A stretch of 64,000 nt of DNA from Stratiolaelaps scimitus (Eukaryota; Arthropoda; Arachnida; Mesostigmata; Laelapidae): contig JABWDB010000037.1 of NCBI GenBank assembly GCA_019614645.1, positions 1,116,001 through 1,180,000 of the forward strand, given 5' to 3'. Shown here piece after piece: positions 11,257 to 25,000 of the stretch. A program made the translations under genes and the position numbers. Below the pieces are notes generated by a model that worked only from the letters and a program-made list of their open reading frames with translations, made no database searches and was not told where the DNA came from. Each line of letters begins with the position of its first letter. Position 1 is the first letter of the stretch.

Positions 11257-12241
11257 AGTGGGGCGTGGGGGTTTAAGTGGGGCGTGAGTTTAGTGGGTAG
11301 GTCTGCCACTCCACCAGGCAGGAGTCCCACAGTACCATGGCAAATACCTTAGTTGTGAGGCCTGGTCTGCATAAGCATTCTGCGTCATAAAAAAAAAATA
11401 TATATATATGCAGTATATATATATATATGTAGTATCACCTGTAATATCATCGCTATTCGATGTTTGCGTCGACGATTCAAGATGTACTTGGTTGTAGCTT
11501 GTATATGTCTTTTTACATAGTGAAACGTGTTTTGTATTAAGGATCATTCAGTGAGTGCTATAATCGAAGACGTTGTAGAGGACGGCACATTGAGCAGTTA
11601 CATAAAAAGTCATTACAGAACAGCGGGAATCGTCGTTTGTAGACGTGGCGATCCTGCGTGGTCTTTATCGAACGAGCGAGAGAGTGATTATACTAAGTAA
11701 TATAGGTCTGTTATACGAGCTTGGTCACGGAACCGAAGTTTGGACAGGAGAAATTCAGCATTTACAATTCCTGGCGCAGTTAATCCTTAGTCGATGGGTT
11801 CAAAAGCGGCATATTTGTTTGTTGGCAATTACCGTGTTCTACTCAAAGAGCTGTTGTCTAATGAATCTGTCAGATTTTCATCTCGCCACTCGATAAAGGA
11901 TTTTCTAGATTTCGTCTAAAATCCACTATAGATAGCTCCTACATTGGCACCTAATTCTGGGAGAATAATTAGTTGTAACGATCCATTGAGGCTTGTTCTC
12001 GTAAAGTCTCCGTTTAAATCGATGTACCGACCCTCCTTTGATAACAGGCCCAACCTATAAAACTCCACGGCTACAAGAACTAAAACGGCGGTGTAAATTG
12101 TTGAAGGGGAGGGGCTTTCAGTCGGTTCATGCATTACCCGCCCTTATTATTGCAGGAGGAAGAACGATGCCCTAGTTCTGCTGTAAATAGTAGAGACATA
12201 AAATGGAAAAACTCAAGCCTTTTACCTTGTTTAGACTTTTT

Positions 12242-12332
12242 TGTTTTTTTCCAGCTGACCCTCAGCTGTTCCCCAATCTGACAGGCCTCAGCTCTTAACC
12301 TTTTAGGTATTACTATGAGGACCTGTCGGGTC
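12242..12332 (-). repeat. Short interspersed repeat family C
   Basis: On the + strand a T run is followed by AGCTGACCCTCAGCTGTTCC, CTGACAGGCCTC, CTTAACCTTTT and ATTACTATGAGGACCTGTCG. Copies recur at 35439, 49389 and 54425. The T run suggests a poly-A 3' end on the minus strand, as in a retroposed SINE. Confidence 0.75.
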
Positions 12333-13651
12333 CTTGTTTAGACTTAAGACAGGTATTATACAGTTATACTATCCTTAAATTTTCCGTTGAGTTGTGCTTG
12401 GGAACGAAGTTTAACATCATGTTCATTATGTACAACGTGAGGCCTCCTATATACAGGTGACAAAAATAATAGTAATGAATAGTAATTAATAATCATACTC
12501 GAATATATAACAACGACGATGCGGACATGCCATCCTAATTAACAGCGCCCGTTTGTTAGGAATGCAGAGGCCGTAACGCACAACGTTTCACGATCGACAA
12601 AACCCACTCTCTTGTTGTATACGTCTGCTTTTACCGTTCGCATTTGACAAAATGCTCCATTCCACAATAACGTTAATGGTTTCTACACTGAGAGTTCGGG
12701 TGTGGTCCAGACTTCGATTTGATTGCGTTGTGTACAAGCCATTTAAGTACGATTTACCAAGAACGAGGGAACCTTATAAACAACAACTGACTGCGGTCGA
12801 TCGCTAACCGCGTGTGTGTGTGTGTAATATCTATGTATTGTGTACTAGTGAGGTTCCAATTAGGTGGCATATTTACGACTTTCTGTTGGTGTTCTAGCGT
12901 GGACAAGTTCGTTGTTTCATTATGTATAGTACATTAGAAATGATGAACAGGTACGCGCCCCCCACTAAAGCTGTCGACAATACGGTGGAGCTGGCTGATG
13001 ATGGTCAGAGGTTGGAGCTCCGTCGATTTTTCCAATTCTCAGGAAAGAACTTACCTTGCGAATATATTAATAGAAATCACCAAAGTAAGTGGCGGCTAAA
13101 TGGATACTCAGCAAACATGCAGAGCGCTTGGAACAGACGAGGACGAGGTCACTGATTCGACTGTGATCCGAGAGTGAAAAAATGCCAAATGGATAATCCG
13201 GATTAATATGAGAGAAAGACTCATATCAGGTTATGGTGTTAAAGAAAAGCAATCTATTTAAATACATATAGTATTTCTCGACTTAATACGACCACATCCG
13301 ACCATGTATGTGGCCAGACAGCGGTATCGAGGCCCGCCCTGGAGAGACAGCTGGCGGTCAGCTGTGAAGAAAAAAAACAAAAATCAATTCGAGTAGAATT
13401 GATGCAATGTCATACTCAAATCACATGTGATTTTTACAATTTATAAGCAATGTACCTGCTCAATCTGCTGCATTTTGCTTGTCCTCGCCTGTTGAACGAG
13501 AAAAAGTTCCTCGAATCGGCCTACTCCACTACTGGGAATCTCGCTTCATCCCATGTTTGACGTGGTTCCTCGGCGATCCTATCTTTAAATAGAAGCTACC
13601 CAAGCAAAGTTTCATGTACAGCATCAATCATATATATTTAAAACCTTTTTG

Positions 13652-13652
<1 letters not shown>

Positions 13653-13736
<84 letters not shown>

Positions 13737-13745
13737 TATATATTG
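13653..13745. repeat. Longest (TA)n microsatellite in the window
   Basis: About 39 TA units to 13730, then an imperfect TGTACATATATATT end. Open frames rich in Tyr-Ile over it are artefacts. Confidence 0.95.
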
Positions 13746-13983
13746 GCATATTCCTCTGGCATGTAGCGTATCTGTGGAAATACCTCGTCTAGCTGTGAGA
13801 ACGAGCTTCGGTGGCTCATCATAGTGGGGCTCTTCGGGGAAGGCGATAGAAGATATGCGTGATATGCAAATTGGTAGGTTCCTCTCAGCAGAAGAACTCA
13901 AACTTTAGCCGTCAGTAGACGAATCCTGAAAGTTGTCATAGTTTCATGCAAGCGCTTCGCTCCAACAGGCACCAACACAACTT

Positions 13984-14006
13984 CATATATATATATATAT
14001 ATATAT
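13984..14006. repeat. (TA)n microsatellite
   Basis: About 11 TA units; no transposon end recognised next to it. Confidence 0.9.
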
Positions 14007-14335
14007 GTATCGTCCTCAACCCATTGTTTCATCCTTGCACATGAACGCGCTGATACCCACTGAAGCATCCGGAGGTGGCTCATTATTGTCTGTGGAATAG
14101 CTGATGGTGAAAAGGTAACCGGATTGGTATCGGGAATGCATTGTCCTCGAAGTATTTTGCGAAAATTTCCTTTTTCGGAAACATCTCGACGCCGAGTTTT
14201 ATGAAAATGTGGTAAATATGATTTTGTATATCTGTGTGGGCTATCAATTGATGCTAGGATCGGTATCGCTGAACAGAAACAAATTCCCAGATCAGAGCTG
14301 ACATTTCGACTCACGCAACGCAAAATCGGACGTAA

Positions 14336-14482
14336 AGGGTAGAGGTAAAGGTTTTATTGGGTTTATTAAAGGAGCTGCAATTTTACAATGCTTAAGCTCT
14401 CTTATATGTCACGCAGCGGGGCTCGAACCTGCAACTTCTGGCTTCAGATAGCCAGAGACTTAGCCGTAGAGCCACCAATACG
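14336..14482 (-). repeat. SINE family A copy
   Basis: Near-complete copy: the tail GGTAAAGG-TTTATTGG starts on the + strand at about 14344, the body has ACAATGCTTAAGCTCTCTTA, and the B box is inverted at 14419-14429 (GGGCTCGAACC). The A-box region ends at about 14482. Confidence 0.88.
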
Positions 14483-16436
14483 AATACTCTCGAGTGTGTG
14501 CCGTACAATTAATTAAGCAGCAGATAATCCAACAGGAAAATATGGATGTCTTTCGCATATACGTTGGCATAGCGATATCAAATCTATTGCGTGGCGTCTT
14601 CAACGGTGGGTGGCTAAGTTGTCTCTGGTTTAAGGAAAAAGCCAGAGACGGCAGTTGTAAGCATTGTAAGAATTGCATTTCCGTTATTAAATGAAACGCT
14701 TTGTATTATATTATATTTTGATGCCGACTGACATACAAATGTTTATTTCATATTAATGTGTGTCTTAATATACACAATAATGGTGTGGTGCTGTTGGGGA
14801 TAGGGCGTCAGGGCGAGGCCTGATCTATCTTTTTTTTTTGTAGAAGTTAAAGGTAAATCCTGCCTGGACACTAGGCCTCACAACTAGCGTGATTCATATG
14901 GCGAAGCCAGTTCTTCTCTTGCACAAAATGGAGAAATGCAACCGCTTGATCTGAACAGCAAATTTACGAGGATGCACAACTTGTCTATTTACAACAATTT
15001 TCATTGGGTTCACTCCGAAAAAAAATGTGTTTAGAAAAATAATGTGTCTTTGAAGATGGAGGCCTTCAGGTTCGAATGTGAGAATGTGAAGATATGAGGT
15101 CCATGATGCAAGCCAGCGGCATGTAAACCTGGCACAAGGAATTTAAAGTTCCTTTAAAGGAAAGGTCCAAACGATTATAATTCATCTTAGAGAACGTTTG
15201 AGAATACTGATTTTCGGGACCTGTGTGCTCCTCTTGCTCTTTATTCTATTATTATTATAATTATTATTATTATGCGGAATAATTATGCACATGTTCACTC
15301 AACACAAAAGAAAAGTGTGAAAAATCGCATAATCTCATTAATCTCCTACTCTGTATAGACGCTCTGTAGATGGGTTGGTAGAGACAGCGGGCGCAAATAC
15401 ATTCAATGCTTCTCACGTTCTAGCAATCTAGCCGTAAACAAAAAAAAAAATATCTCTCTCTCTCTCCCTCTCTCGCTTCTTCTCTTCTCTATCCACTGTC
15501 AATATTCTGAAGGCTGCCAGAAGCCATTTAACTGCATCGCTGATTTAATGCGTGAATATTTTAGGAAAGTACACAAGATGGATCTTTCGCATCTGCTCCC
15601 TAATTGAAGTAATATTTTACACTCTACACAAAGCCGCCAGACCCACGAACCTCACCCATACGCTGTTAGACTGCTGCTGTCAGTTGCAGTGTCATGTCTG
15701 TTATTAATGTCTCCATTTGTATGGATGTCGCCTGCCAGTGTGTTCACTCGTTTAAAATGGAACGCCTACAAAGATCCACGATGTCCTACGATGCCCTATT
15801 GTACGTTGACACTGCCATTTATGTAATTTCTATTCATGATTGATCCCTTGATACTCGGCTAATGTCTTGTAATAAAGGAATCCTTTGATTATAATTGCAA
15901 GTACCTTTTGCCCGAGTCAATCTGACCCGGTTGAACTAATTGTTCTAATTGTTTCACCTTCTACAAGTCACAGTTTGGCCTTATACCTCTTTGGGGAATG
16001 TTCGAGAGGAAATTTCTGTCGAGTTTAGCTTACACAATTGCCGGTATTAAACTAAATACAATCATTTTTCAGATGTCGCAGTGTAAAATCATGATTTATG
16101 CGACTGTCATCAACTAAATCCCTTTCTACGTGGCAATTCTATAACCCGTACCGCTGCTCGAGGCCCTAGCTTCACCACCAGTCACAAACCTCTTATGATT
16201 TTTTTATTACTATTATTATTATTGTTTATTATTGGTAACAAAGGGCCAACAAGTGTTGCCCACTGGACAATGTGTGTAAACAACATTTGGGCATATTAGT
16301 GAGTATGCCCATGAGCCAGAGGCTCGATGGGGGAGATGCTGCCACGCTATAGTTTGATTGCGATTGGCGGAATTCAGCAAAAAGATTGGCAAGTCATAAT
16401 GGGAAGAGCATAGCTAGTTTTTGGGGGTACTGACTC

Positions 16437-16603
16437 TTAGATGAAGTTTAACGTCCACTGTATTGCTTTTGAGTTGTTTTCAAAGACGGACCCCTTAAAT
16501 GCAAATGTGCAACGGTGGGGATCGAACCCATCTCTGCACCTACGTGTCTCCTCCACGTAGGTGCAAGGCGCACACGAATGCACCAGGCCATCGGGCTCGA
16601 TCG
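16437..16603 (-). repeat. tRNA-like repeat family B copy
   Basis: On the minus strand a GGCCTGGTGCATTCGTGTGC stretch is followed by GGGTTCGATCCCCACC (B box), then GTTGCACATTTGCA and a distal block ending in the complement of TTTAACGTCCACTG. Related copies lie at 22292-22463 and 33995-34135 with a fragment at 6136. A CACCTACGTG inverted pair sits between the boxes. Confidence 0.75.
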
Positions 16604-17711
16604 GAAGAACGTTACTTAATATCGGCGAACCTACCATCTGTTTACCGTTATAATTCACTCGCAGCTGTCTTTTGCACTGTAAGCCACCCGCCTTATGATA
16701 GCACAACATCTTACCCATTACGCTATTGTAGCGCCAAAATGATCGCAATCGTTGTATTTGTAAATTGGCCTCCATAATTCGTAAACAAGTCGGACAATCC
16801 CAATGCAATATAAGTGTCTGAGAACACCCAAAGGCCTAGAAAAATATATCTCTATGGAAATCATCACGAAACAGAGGATCGATATTAGTTTTGAACAAAA
16901 AATAACATCGTACTTTCGGACATGAGCTTCACCCGTAGAACCCGCCACTAAGTTAGCGTTCAGATGGCCAACGAATCGGATCTTCAAATGAGTCAGACAA
17001 CTATTAATTCCCTGCGGACCTAAACCGAACTCCGGTTCTCCGCCTCCGTTAAATGTACGCGACCCCTCGATTATAACAACTGGAAAAGGCGGACTCTTTG
17101 AGGCCTAAAGAAAAGGCACGTTCGAGACATTCTGCGTTACTATATTTTATCGAACACTATAGGCTTTATGCCTGCACAGTGCGATCGACTAACGCACGCA
17201 TTGGGATCTGGCGTATTTCCCCGCAGGCGCAGGCCAGGCCGTAGCAGCAACCCTGGTCCGACAGACGGTACAAGGTCACACAAGGCAACGACAAGGAAAG
17301 AGCATGGTGCAGAAGGGCGACACGGTTGCTCTGACGATTGTTGTGACAGATCAATTTTTCATCCAGGGCAACGATCCTGAGCCAAAATGACTCTTTTTCT
17401 GCCGAGAAAGCAATGGCATGCGTATGACGCGGTGGTTACCAGGGGTACTTTCAATGAGTTCATGCCGGGACCCACCTTCCTTTCTTTAGGACCTTTTCTA
17501 GTGCCTGGAGGCGAGTCAAAAGAGTGGTGTGACTAACTTCGGGCTGCGCAGAAAGCCCTGGAGCTAGCGCCCTGGAGCCTTGTACCTAACTGGGCCGTAT
17601 TTTGACGTAACCGGGATTGGAACTCGTCAGCCGTCATTCGCTTCTTGTGATCGTCAGACCCTTCGAATTGCCATTCAAATCAAAGTCTCTAGCTCTAACG
17701 CTAAGGAATCA

Positions 17712-17739
17712 CTTTTGGAAATCTCTAGATTTCCAAAAG
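17712..17739. repeat. Perfect 13 bp palindrome
   Basis: CTTTTGGAAATCT and its exact complement are separated by two bases. It is in an otherwise featureless stretch. Confidence 0.8.
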
Positions 17740-19960
17740 CAGATATTGTGTATCCTTATTTAATCCCACACGTAATTCTGACTGTCTCAACTGCACTACT
17801 CAACATGGAGGTAACATAAAAAAATAACTTGAAAAAGACGCGGTGTCGAAAAACATGGAGTCCTCTATCGGACAGGGAAGGAGCGCGCCAAATTTCAAAC
17901 TAATCGTGTAAACAAAATTATGTATCTAGAACAGTCTGAACGTTACCGAACTTAATATATTTCCCCTCAAACTGAAAAAAACTAAACTACAATAACAAAT
18001 AAGTTCGATGGTCTTCATAGATTTATCATAAAAGAAAAATTCGAGTGGTCATGTAAAAATGATTAAATATTTGGATCGGTACCTCTATTTGGTATATTGT
18101 AAATGTTTCAGCGTGTGCATGCTCTAAGGCATATCCATACGCTATAATGGGATACATTCGATCAACAAACGCTAACATTTCAAGTAAAGCCAAGATCGAA
18201 CATGTAATTCATTCATCGAACATCGAACCTTTTTTTTAGTTGCAAACACTCTCGTTTTTCAAACCACAGCAAAGTGTATGCGCTCATCGAGATCACCAAT
18301 CGAGTGACCTCGAGTGCCTCATCATTCGTGCACTCGTTGTATATATTCATACCTACATTTCGCGTATTGTCGAATGAGATAAGGAGCTTACTCGGAACAA
18401 GACCTTTGAGGCTCTTTCGCTCACAACGCTTCGTAGTGACGATAACCGCTGCCATAGCTACTTTTGCAAGTTCGATCGCGCTGGCTGGACGACGCCCGTC
18501 GGTCCACTCGGAAGGTCAAACTTACAATGGCCGTTGCCGTAACGATATTTCGAAGAGGCCTTCAAACGGTTGCCCATGATGTCCCTCGATTTTCTTGCAC
18601 CATTCCATAGGCCGACAGGCTAAGACGACATTATGGTCAGGCCAACTCGGGACACTCCCGAATAAAAGAAGGGCCTGATTAGAGGGCTAGGGCGTTTGGG
18701 ATCCGGGGTCCCGTGCACACATGCGAACAACCATCTGCGTCCGTCAGGCAGCCTGTCAGGAACTGGCGCCTAGATAAACCTCTAGCTTGCTGTTACCCCT
18801 TGCTCACAAGAATCGAACTACTTTCGAATCTTGTGTCCTCCACTTCACAGCTAAAGGATACGTCGGCATACTCCTTCATATTATCGCCGCAAAAAATGTA
18901 GTCCATTCAAAGTCACGTTCCACTTTGGATCAATGGGGGGGGGGGGGCGATAGGAGTCGCTCACTCCGACGACTCTCGCACGTCGTCGTTGTCAGACGTC
19001 GGAACGACAGTCGCCGATTGCCTCCTTCTCCCGTATCAAGCCGGTATCACGTCCGTTAGTCTGTCAGTCCGACCGTGCGACTGCCCATTAGCGATCACCC
19101 CCGGGGAAAGCGAACCGCTTTGCCGTACATCAACATGACATCGACTGGGAGTCGGCAGAAAAGGTTGCTTTCCAACTGGCCATTATATAGCGCAGGCCTG
19201 AACGTTGGCTGGATATAGTCTGACCCGCATATTCTTTTCTATGACGAGAGTCGATCATGTATCGACGGATGCTATTGCTACGATTATTTTTGAACTCAGA
19301 ATAAACCTGCAGTGCACCGTTAAATAAAACTACCCTGCGTAACTCGTAACGATGTGCAATAAGGGATATATATTCGACGAGTTTGTCGCGTTGGCTAATA
19401 CTAATCAACATAAAGACATTGAATCCTTCATCTTTGAATTGACACGAGGCATTACTTCATAGTGAAAATGGTATCTATATTGAATCAGCACAAAACTGTA
19501 TGTGATCATTTCAGAGGCGGTGTGTTGCAGAGAGATGCTCTTCACCCAAAGCTGACGGTCCAAGTTATATTTCTACTATAAGCTGATCGACGCGGCCTTT
19601 CGATCGTCAAAGTTTGACGAGCCCAACATCTCATATCCAGGAAAAATCTCTAAAAATTTTACGCCATATTGTGTAAAGGTGGTTAAATGCCAATATACTC
19701 TGCGTTCGCTAGTACCAACCAAGCAACCAACGTCAAATGTTTGCCTTATAAACGTGCCTCGTCCAAACACAATGTTCGTTATCTTTTAAAGCGCCATACT
19801 GCTGCATGAGAAGCAGTTATTATGGACGTGACCAGACATTGATTTAGTCCCGATTAATAGTTAGTCATTGCGTAACAACCTAGAACAAAAGATCTACCGA
19901 CAAATGTGCTGAATCGAAAGTCAAAATATCAACTGTCAGCTACAACTAAACTCATTACAA

Positions 19961-20032
19961 GAGAACTTACACATTGTAAAATTGCAGTTCCTTTAACAAA
20001 CCAATAAAGTTTTACGTTGAACTTTACCTTAC
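19961..20032 (+). repeat. SINE family A copy, head lost
   Basis: Body and tail only: GAGAACTTACACATTGTAAA, ATTGCAGTTCCTTTAACAAA, CCAATAAAG and CTTTACCTT. The tRNA-like part is absent. Confidence 0.8.
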
Positions 20033-22291
20033 ACAAAACAAGACGATAAATACATTCTGTGCATGTGTTTCTCTGCCGACGTTCTGGTGGTGCATCAACA
20101 AACGAGTATAAATATAAACTAACAAAATTTGCGCCTGATTCCTCGTAAGTTTTGTCCGCTTACAAAACGCAGGGTTCACAAGGATTGATTCCTCTTAAAG
20201 TGGGACCTGCTCGATCTCGAGTAAACTGATTCGCTTGAGCAGAAGAGATCTGAAAATGTCAGAGAATCTATTTGGTGGACGTACCTACGGATTACATTCA
20301 TTCGTAACGTAGCTCTTAAATGATTTATATACAGGGTAGACTTAGGGCCTAATTGCGTACACTTAGGCCTACAATTAGAAGCAGGAGTGAAGAGAGAAAA
20401 AGCCCGCAATTTTGCACCGCTTTCACCAATATACTATTACTAACCGAAATTTTTTGGATAAACCCAAGCCACATTAGTCGCCCCCTTTATTTGTAATAAG
20501 CAATATACAGATACAAAAATGCCCAGCTATTCCTCACATTTTCCAAGTTGTTTTTAAGGAGTAAATAATTCAAATTAGCAAGCTGTCATCGTTGCACGCC
20601 GATGGGTTATAATTTCGGACACATAACAACATATCGGCGTGATGCTTCAATCCTGCATATCGCTTGAATATGTCAAGGGACATAATTAGGTTGTCGATCA
20701 TGGGGGGGAGGGCGTCTGAGACGAACTTCATCATTCTGCGATCTGACCGCCTGCGCGTAGATTTTTCATTTCTCGTACTTGAGCAAAAATGCAATATACA
20801 ATCAAGGGTCGCCTCGCATAGCGTTCAACAATGATTCTCCAGTTATTGCCACAGCTCAAACGTGGGCAGGCGTCGCAAGTGCTATTAATTATTAAATACA
20901 ATACAAATGTTAGCTTATTGAGGGAAATGCGATCACAGCAAAGCTTAAGTTCTCGTAATAATGATTAAAAGGGGTCACAATTATGTTTAGGATATCGAAA
21001 CATAATTTTATTTGAACATATACCCGAGTATATAGGCAGAGGTTTCACACGCTATCGATTATCTACCTTTATTTAATGTGTTCTAGTAATTCCGTGAGAA
21101 GCTGTCTAGTAGACGCAAGCGCACGGAGCTCACTAGCTAGAGAACTACACACTGAATAGCAAGCGGTAGGCTGGTACGTGTGTGTTGTTCGATTCCAAGA
21201 CAACTGAAGGTGTTACAAACATGCTATTGCGGCTGGCGATAGCGGCACGCCAGAAGACGACCCCTGGCTGAATTTAGCAAGTCATACTCTAATCAATCGA
21301 AACGCCTTAAAAGGGACTCTTGAATAAGACCTGGTCTTTTTTTGGGTCGTTCTTGTGTTGACGATGAAACTCCGAAACCCCAAAAAAATCAAGAACATCC
21401 AGCACTCGATATGAAGAAGTCATTTGTACAACGAGTTGTATAAAGGCACTCACTATGCAACGTCAAGTGATTAGATGATTATTGCGATCAAATCTGGTAA
21501 TTCGTACCGAGACGACATGCACGCAGTAAAGGGAAAGGGGTCTGTGGAACATTTGAGGTCGTTTAGTTCTGCATTAGTATTTTTATAATGAAGAGGAGAG
21601 TCACACCTGGAAACAGTCTATTGATTAAATCTTGTCGAATTTGATACCGTTCAACCATGATAGAGACCATGTTCAATCGTATACGAAACAAAGTCACTTT
21701 TTGGTAATTAAAGCGCAACAGTTCGCAAACAATTAGCCAAATTGAAATCTGCCAGCTCACGTTCATCGAACTTTAGTTAAGCCTAATGATGCGAGTTTAT
21801 ACGACGGTTTCGCTTGATTGATCATAACCCTGATGTTCAGGATGTCGAATCACGAGCGCAAGAAGTCCCTTAAGCTTTTCATATGTTTGGTTTAATACAA
21901 AGTACGAAAATGCGAAATTGTTATGGCGTCGTGATATAGCATCGTGTTCATCGTTTACAGATTTGCAAATCACTTCCCGTCATTCGAACTTCCGTTTCTT
22001 TGATACCGATGGAAAGATCGACTTCCGATGTACGACAGGTGGCGCGCCCCTATTCGCCTCACGAGGAACTTCGATGGGGTTCCAATGACGGTGCTCTACA
22101 AAATGATCGCCTCGGGCGATAGTGGACCTGTCTCGAGTAGACGATTTAGACTATTGTCTTCACACATGTGAATGACATGAGAATTTCGCGTGATCATGGC
22201 AGAGAACTGCCAAATGTTTGTTTAGGATGCTGCGATGACGACTACTCTTACTGCTACTGAACTAAAGTAATGTTTCCGGGGTCTGATACTC

Positions 22292-22463
22292 AGCGTTAAA
22301 CATTTAATGTCCACTGCACAACTGCTTTCGGCATAAGGCTTTATAAGATGAGCCCCTTCAAAAGCGGGCATCGGAGAATCCAACCCGTCTGTTCATGTAC
22401 CTACGTCCGTCTCCTCCGTTTGCAAGTTAGGCGAACACGAATCCACGCCATCGGGCCTCGACC
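22292..22463 (-). repeat. tRNA-like repeat family B copy
   Basis: Shares TTTAATGTCCACTGCA, CTGCTTTCGGCAT, GTACCTACGTC-GTCTCCTCC and CCATCGGGCCTCGA with the family. The B box is degenerate. Confidence 0.7.
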
Positions 22464-22754
22464 ATTACGAGTACTGCCAGAAATTAGATGGCGACTCTAG
22501 ATCTGGTGAAGGTCCTACTGAGCATGGAGCATTTAGATACAACATATTGTCGTTGGGTCGTAATTTAACAATGCGAAATCTACGAAATCATCAAAAATGT
22601 TTGCCCTTAATCAAATGACCTGAACAAATCGATACAATCGATCGGTATTTGTGGACCGCCAACGAGGTTGCGCTCTGATATCTTTAGCATCGTGCTAATT
22701 GCAGACGGGACAAGGATAGAAGTGTCTTTTGACACCTCCCTCCTGCCTAGTATT

Positions 22755-22858
22755 GTCATTCACAGGTTCGAATCCCGTCGCATGACATATAAGAGAACTT
22801 AAGCAGTATGCAGTCCCTTTAATAAATCAATAAAGCTTTATCTTTACCTTTGCCTTTA
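22755..22858 (+). repeat. SINE family A copy
   Basis: B box GGTTCGAATCC, then GACATATAAGAGAACTTAAG, TCCCTTTAATAAATCAATAA and the tail CTTTATCTTTACC. The A box is missing. Confidence 0.85.
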
Positions 22859-24607
22859 CTACTCTGGATGATGACGAACCCATCAACCGAGCTTGGCCAA
22901 ACTTGGGAATACTCCATCAATTAATGATTGGAAACAGCTCATATCGCTGATAATACAAATTACCTTAAGTGTACAAGGCAGATGACAAAGCATAGCTATC
23001 TCGTGTGGACGAGGTATACATATAGAGGCCACACAAACGCTATATCGATGTATACGACACCGAGCCATGACACATATTAGAATTATTAAATAAAGAAAGC
23101 CATATCGTAATACTTACAGGGAAATATCTGCTCGCGTAACGGCTAGTTTGAATTGTTCGCCCACACCGTGGACGCTAACAATGCATTAAATCGTTCGCTT
23201 CAAGCTAGTTCACGTATGGAAGGAAAATTAATAATAAGGAGTTAAATCGACGGCCAGCACGGTCGAAAGATGAGAGATACCAGAGTCTGACCTTGAGGAT
23301 GAGGGTTGCAGTAGCGTACTACTAATTACTAGATAATTAGGATCCTGCCTTGTATTGTTGGGTGGGTGCTTGTATGGTCTAACGATCCGCTTGCATCCTA
23401 TCCACACTCACTATAAGGGACATGACTTACTTATTGGCTTGGTCCGCTATTCAACAGGCAGATCGGCCAACCGGCCTATTCCATGAACATCTAAATGTTG
23501 ACTGAGAATTTTTCCAGGAAATTTACATTTAGCCAACTAACCCTAAAAAGAATGAACTGAAATAAACATTGTTTATTACATAGGTACAATATTCATTTAT
23601 TAGCCAATTATTCACTGATTTATGTGCGTTTACAGCGATGTCGGAGTCCACCTTCTCTCGTCAAACAGTAGCCTCGCAGCAAGCTCTTGGGAGGTCCCTA
23701 ACGCTAACGATATTCCATCGAAATAGCCGTTAGCAAAACTCATTGACAATACCCGTTGTGAAAATCTGCTTCAGTTCATCAGAGCGAGTTACCTGGTTAT
23801 CAGCCGGGCAAGGCCAACCTACAGTCTATTGCAAAACCACCCGCTTAGGCATGAGACCTTCCGGTCGCATTAGAGTCACAGAGACCCTGTTGATGTCCAT
23901 GGGTTGCTCGTCGTTCTGGACAGTGCTGTCGTGCAGAGTTCACTCGTTCAAACGTTCTGATCAAACGAGAAAGAGAAAAATAGCAGTCTACTTTCTCCAT
24001 ACGAATCCTAAGGCAATAATATTGTTGTAAATGTGATAATGGATTCCCTTGACTTTAAGTGAAGGAGTACTGGTATTGTATAGGTATATATAGGTAGATG
24101 AGGAAACTGCTGGGGATTGGCATTTACTAGAAATATAAGATGACAGATATACAAGCTACCAAGTATAGTCTCCAGTAGACCTTGTATGCACGTTCTCGAT
24201 AAATGTGCATAGGTCCAAATTAAGAGGTGGTTGCGTGACTCGGCTACACCCGTTCACGTCGAGCCTGCGGTGGCGTGGCGTGGTTCGTGTGCATCTTGTA
24301 ATTGGAGGGAACACACTAATAAATGTACATTGGCCCAACCTTCCAGAGGTTTTGTTGTTAAACAATAATCACTAGTTCACCAGCAGAGTTAGTATAGTGT
24401 TTCGAAAATTGTTGCTACACCAGACGTAATCCAACAAGACGCAAGGGTACAAATCACTTGTGTCTCGCGCCTGACAACATCTTCATGAAGGTTACTGGGA
24501 ACGCACATAGAACATATGGGAAACAACAACTGACTGACGAAAACGATTTGAAGTAACTGCCTCTGACAGTAGGCTGGTTGTTACTGGTGCTCGAAAATTG
24601 TTCTTTT

Positions 24608-24608
24608 G

Positions 24609-24637
<29 letters not shown>
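24608..24637. repeat. (TA)n microsatellite
   Basis: About 14 TA units; a second tract lies at 24796-24823. Confidence 0.95.
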
Positions 24638-24640
<3 letters not shown>

Positions 24641-24790
24641 AATGTATCAGTTTTATGTAATTTTCAAAGGCCAGAAGTTCCCTATATTATAGCCTGTTGC
24701 ACACGAATATGAACCAGGCTAGCGGAGGGACATCACCGCGTACCTAAGGGGACAAAGTCGAAGCCTAAATTAGATTTAAAAAACAGGAAA

Positions 24791-24795
<5 letters not shown>

Positions 24796-24823
<28 letters not shown>
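24796..24823. repeat. (TA)n microsatellite
   Basis: About 13 TA units within an A/T-only run. Confidence 0.95.
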
Positions 24824-24827
<4 letters not shown>

Positions 24828-24951
24828 TTAATTATTATTTTAATCTAGTGATTTGAAAAGCGAATTCACATTATGGTGAGCATTTCTCAAACGTTCATTC
24901 AACCCACATTCATAACACTCGACAATTAGCGTGAACACGAATTCATACAGA

Positions 24952-25000
24952 GCTTAGCGGACTTAAGTCCAACGTTAACGCTTAGCGGACTTGAGTCCAA
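24952..25000. repeat. Tandem duplication, 28 bp period
   Basis: GCTTAGCGGACTTAAGTCC at 24952 recurs at 24980 with one change (A to G). Each unit contains an ACTTAAGT / ACTTGAGT palindromic core. Confidence 0.8.

Larger units (their letters stand above)
10668..14335. other. Non-coding with microsatellites
   Basis: Contains TA tracts at 11230, 13653 and 13984 and repeat family C at 12242. The 72-87 codon frames here show no family motif. Confidence 0.55.
14483..22291. other. Non-coding, scattered repeats
   Basis: Holds repeat B (16437), the SINE A tail (19961), the 17712 palindrome and G runs (about 18937-18948). The GC-richer patches at 17170-17560 and 18900-19110 have no recognisable product. 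Confidence 0.55.

Noticed and set aside
13638..13901. Tyr-Ile-repeat open frames over TA tracts (also near 11220, 41170, 63230)
   Set aside because: They are translations of (TA)n microsatellites and not proteins.
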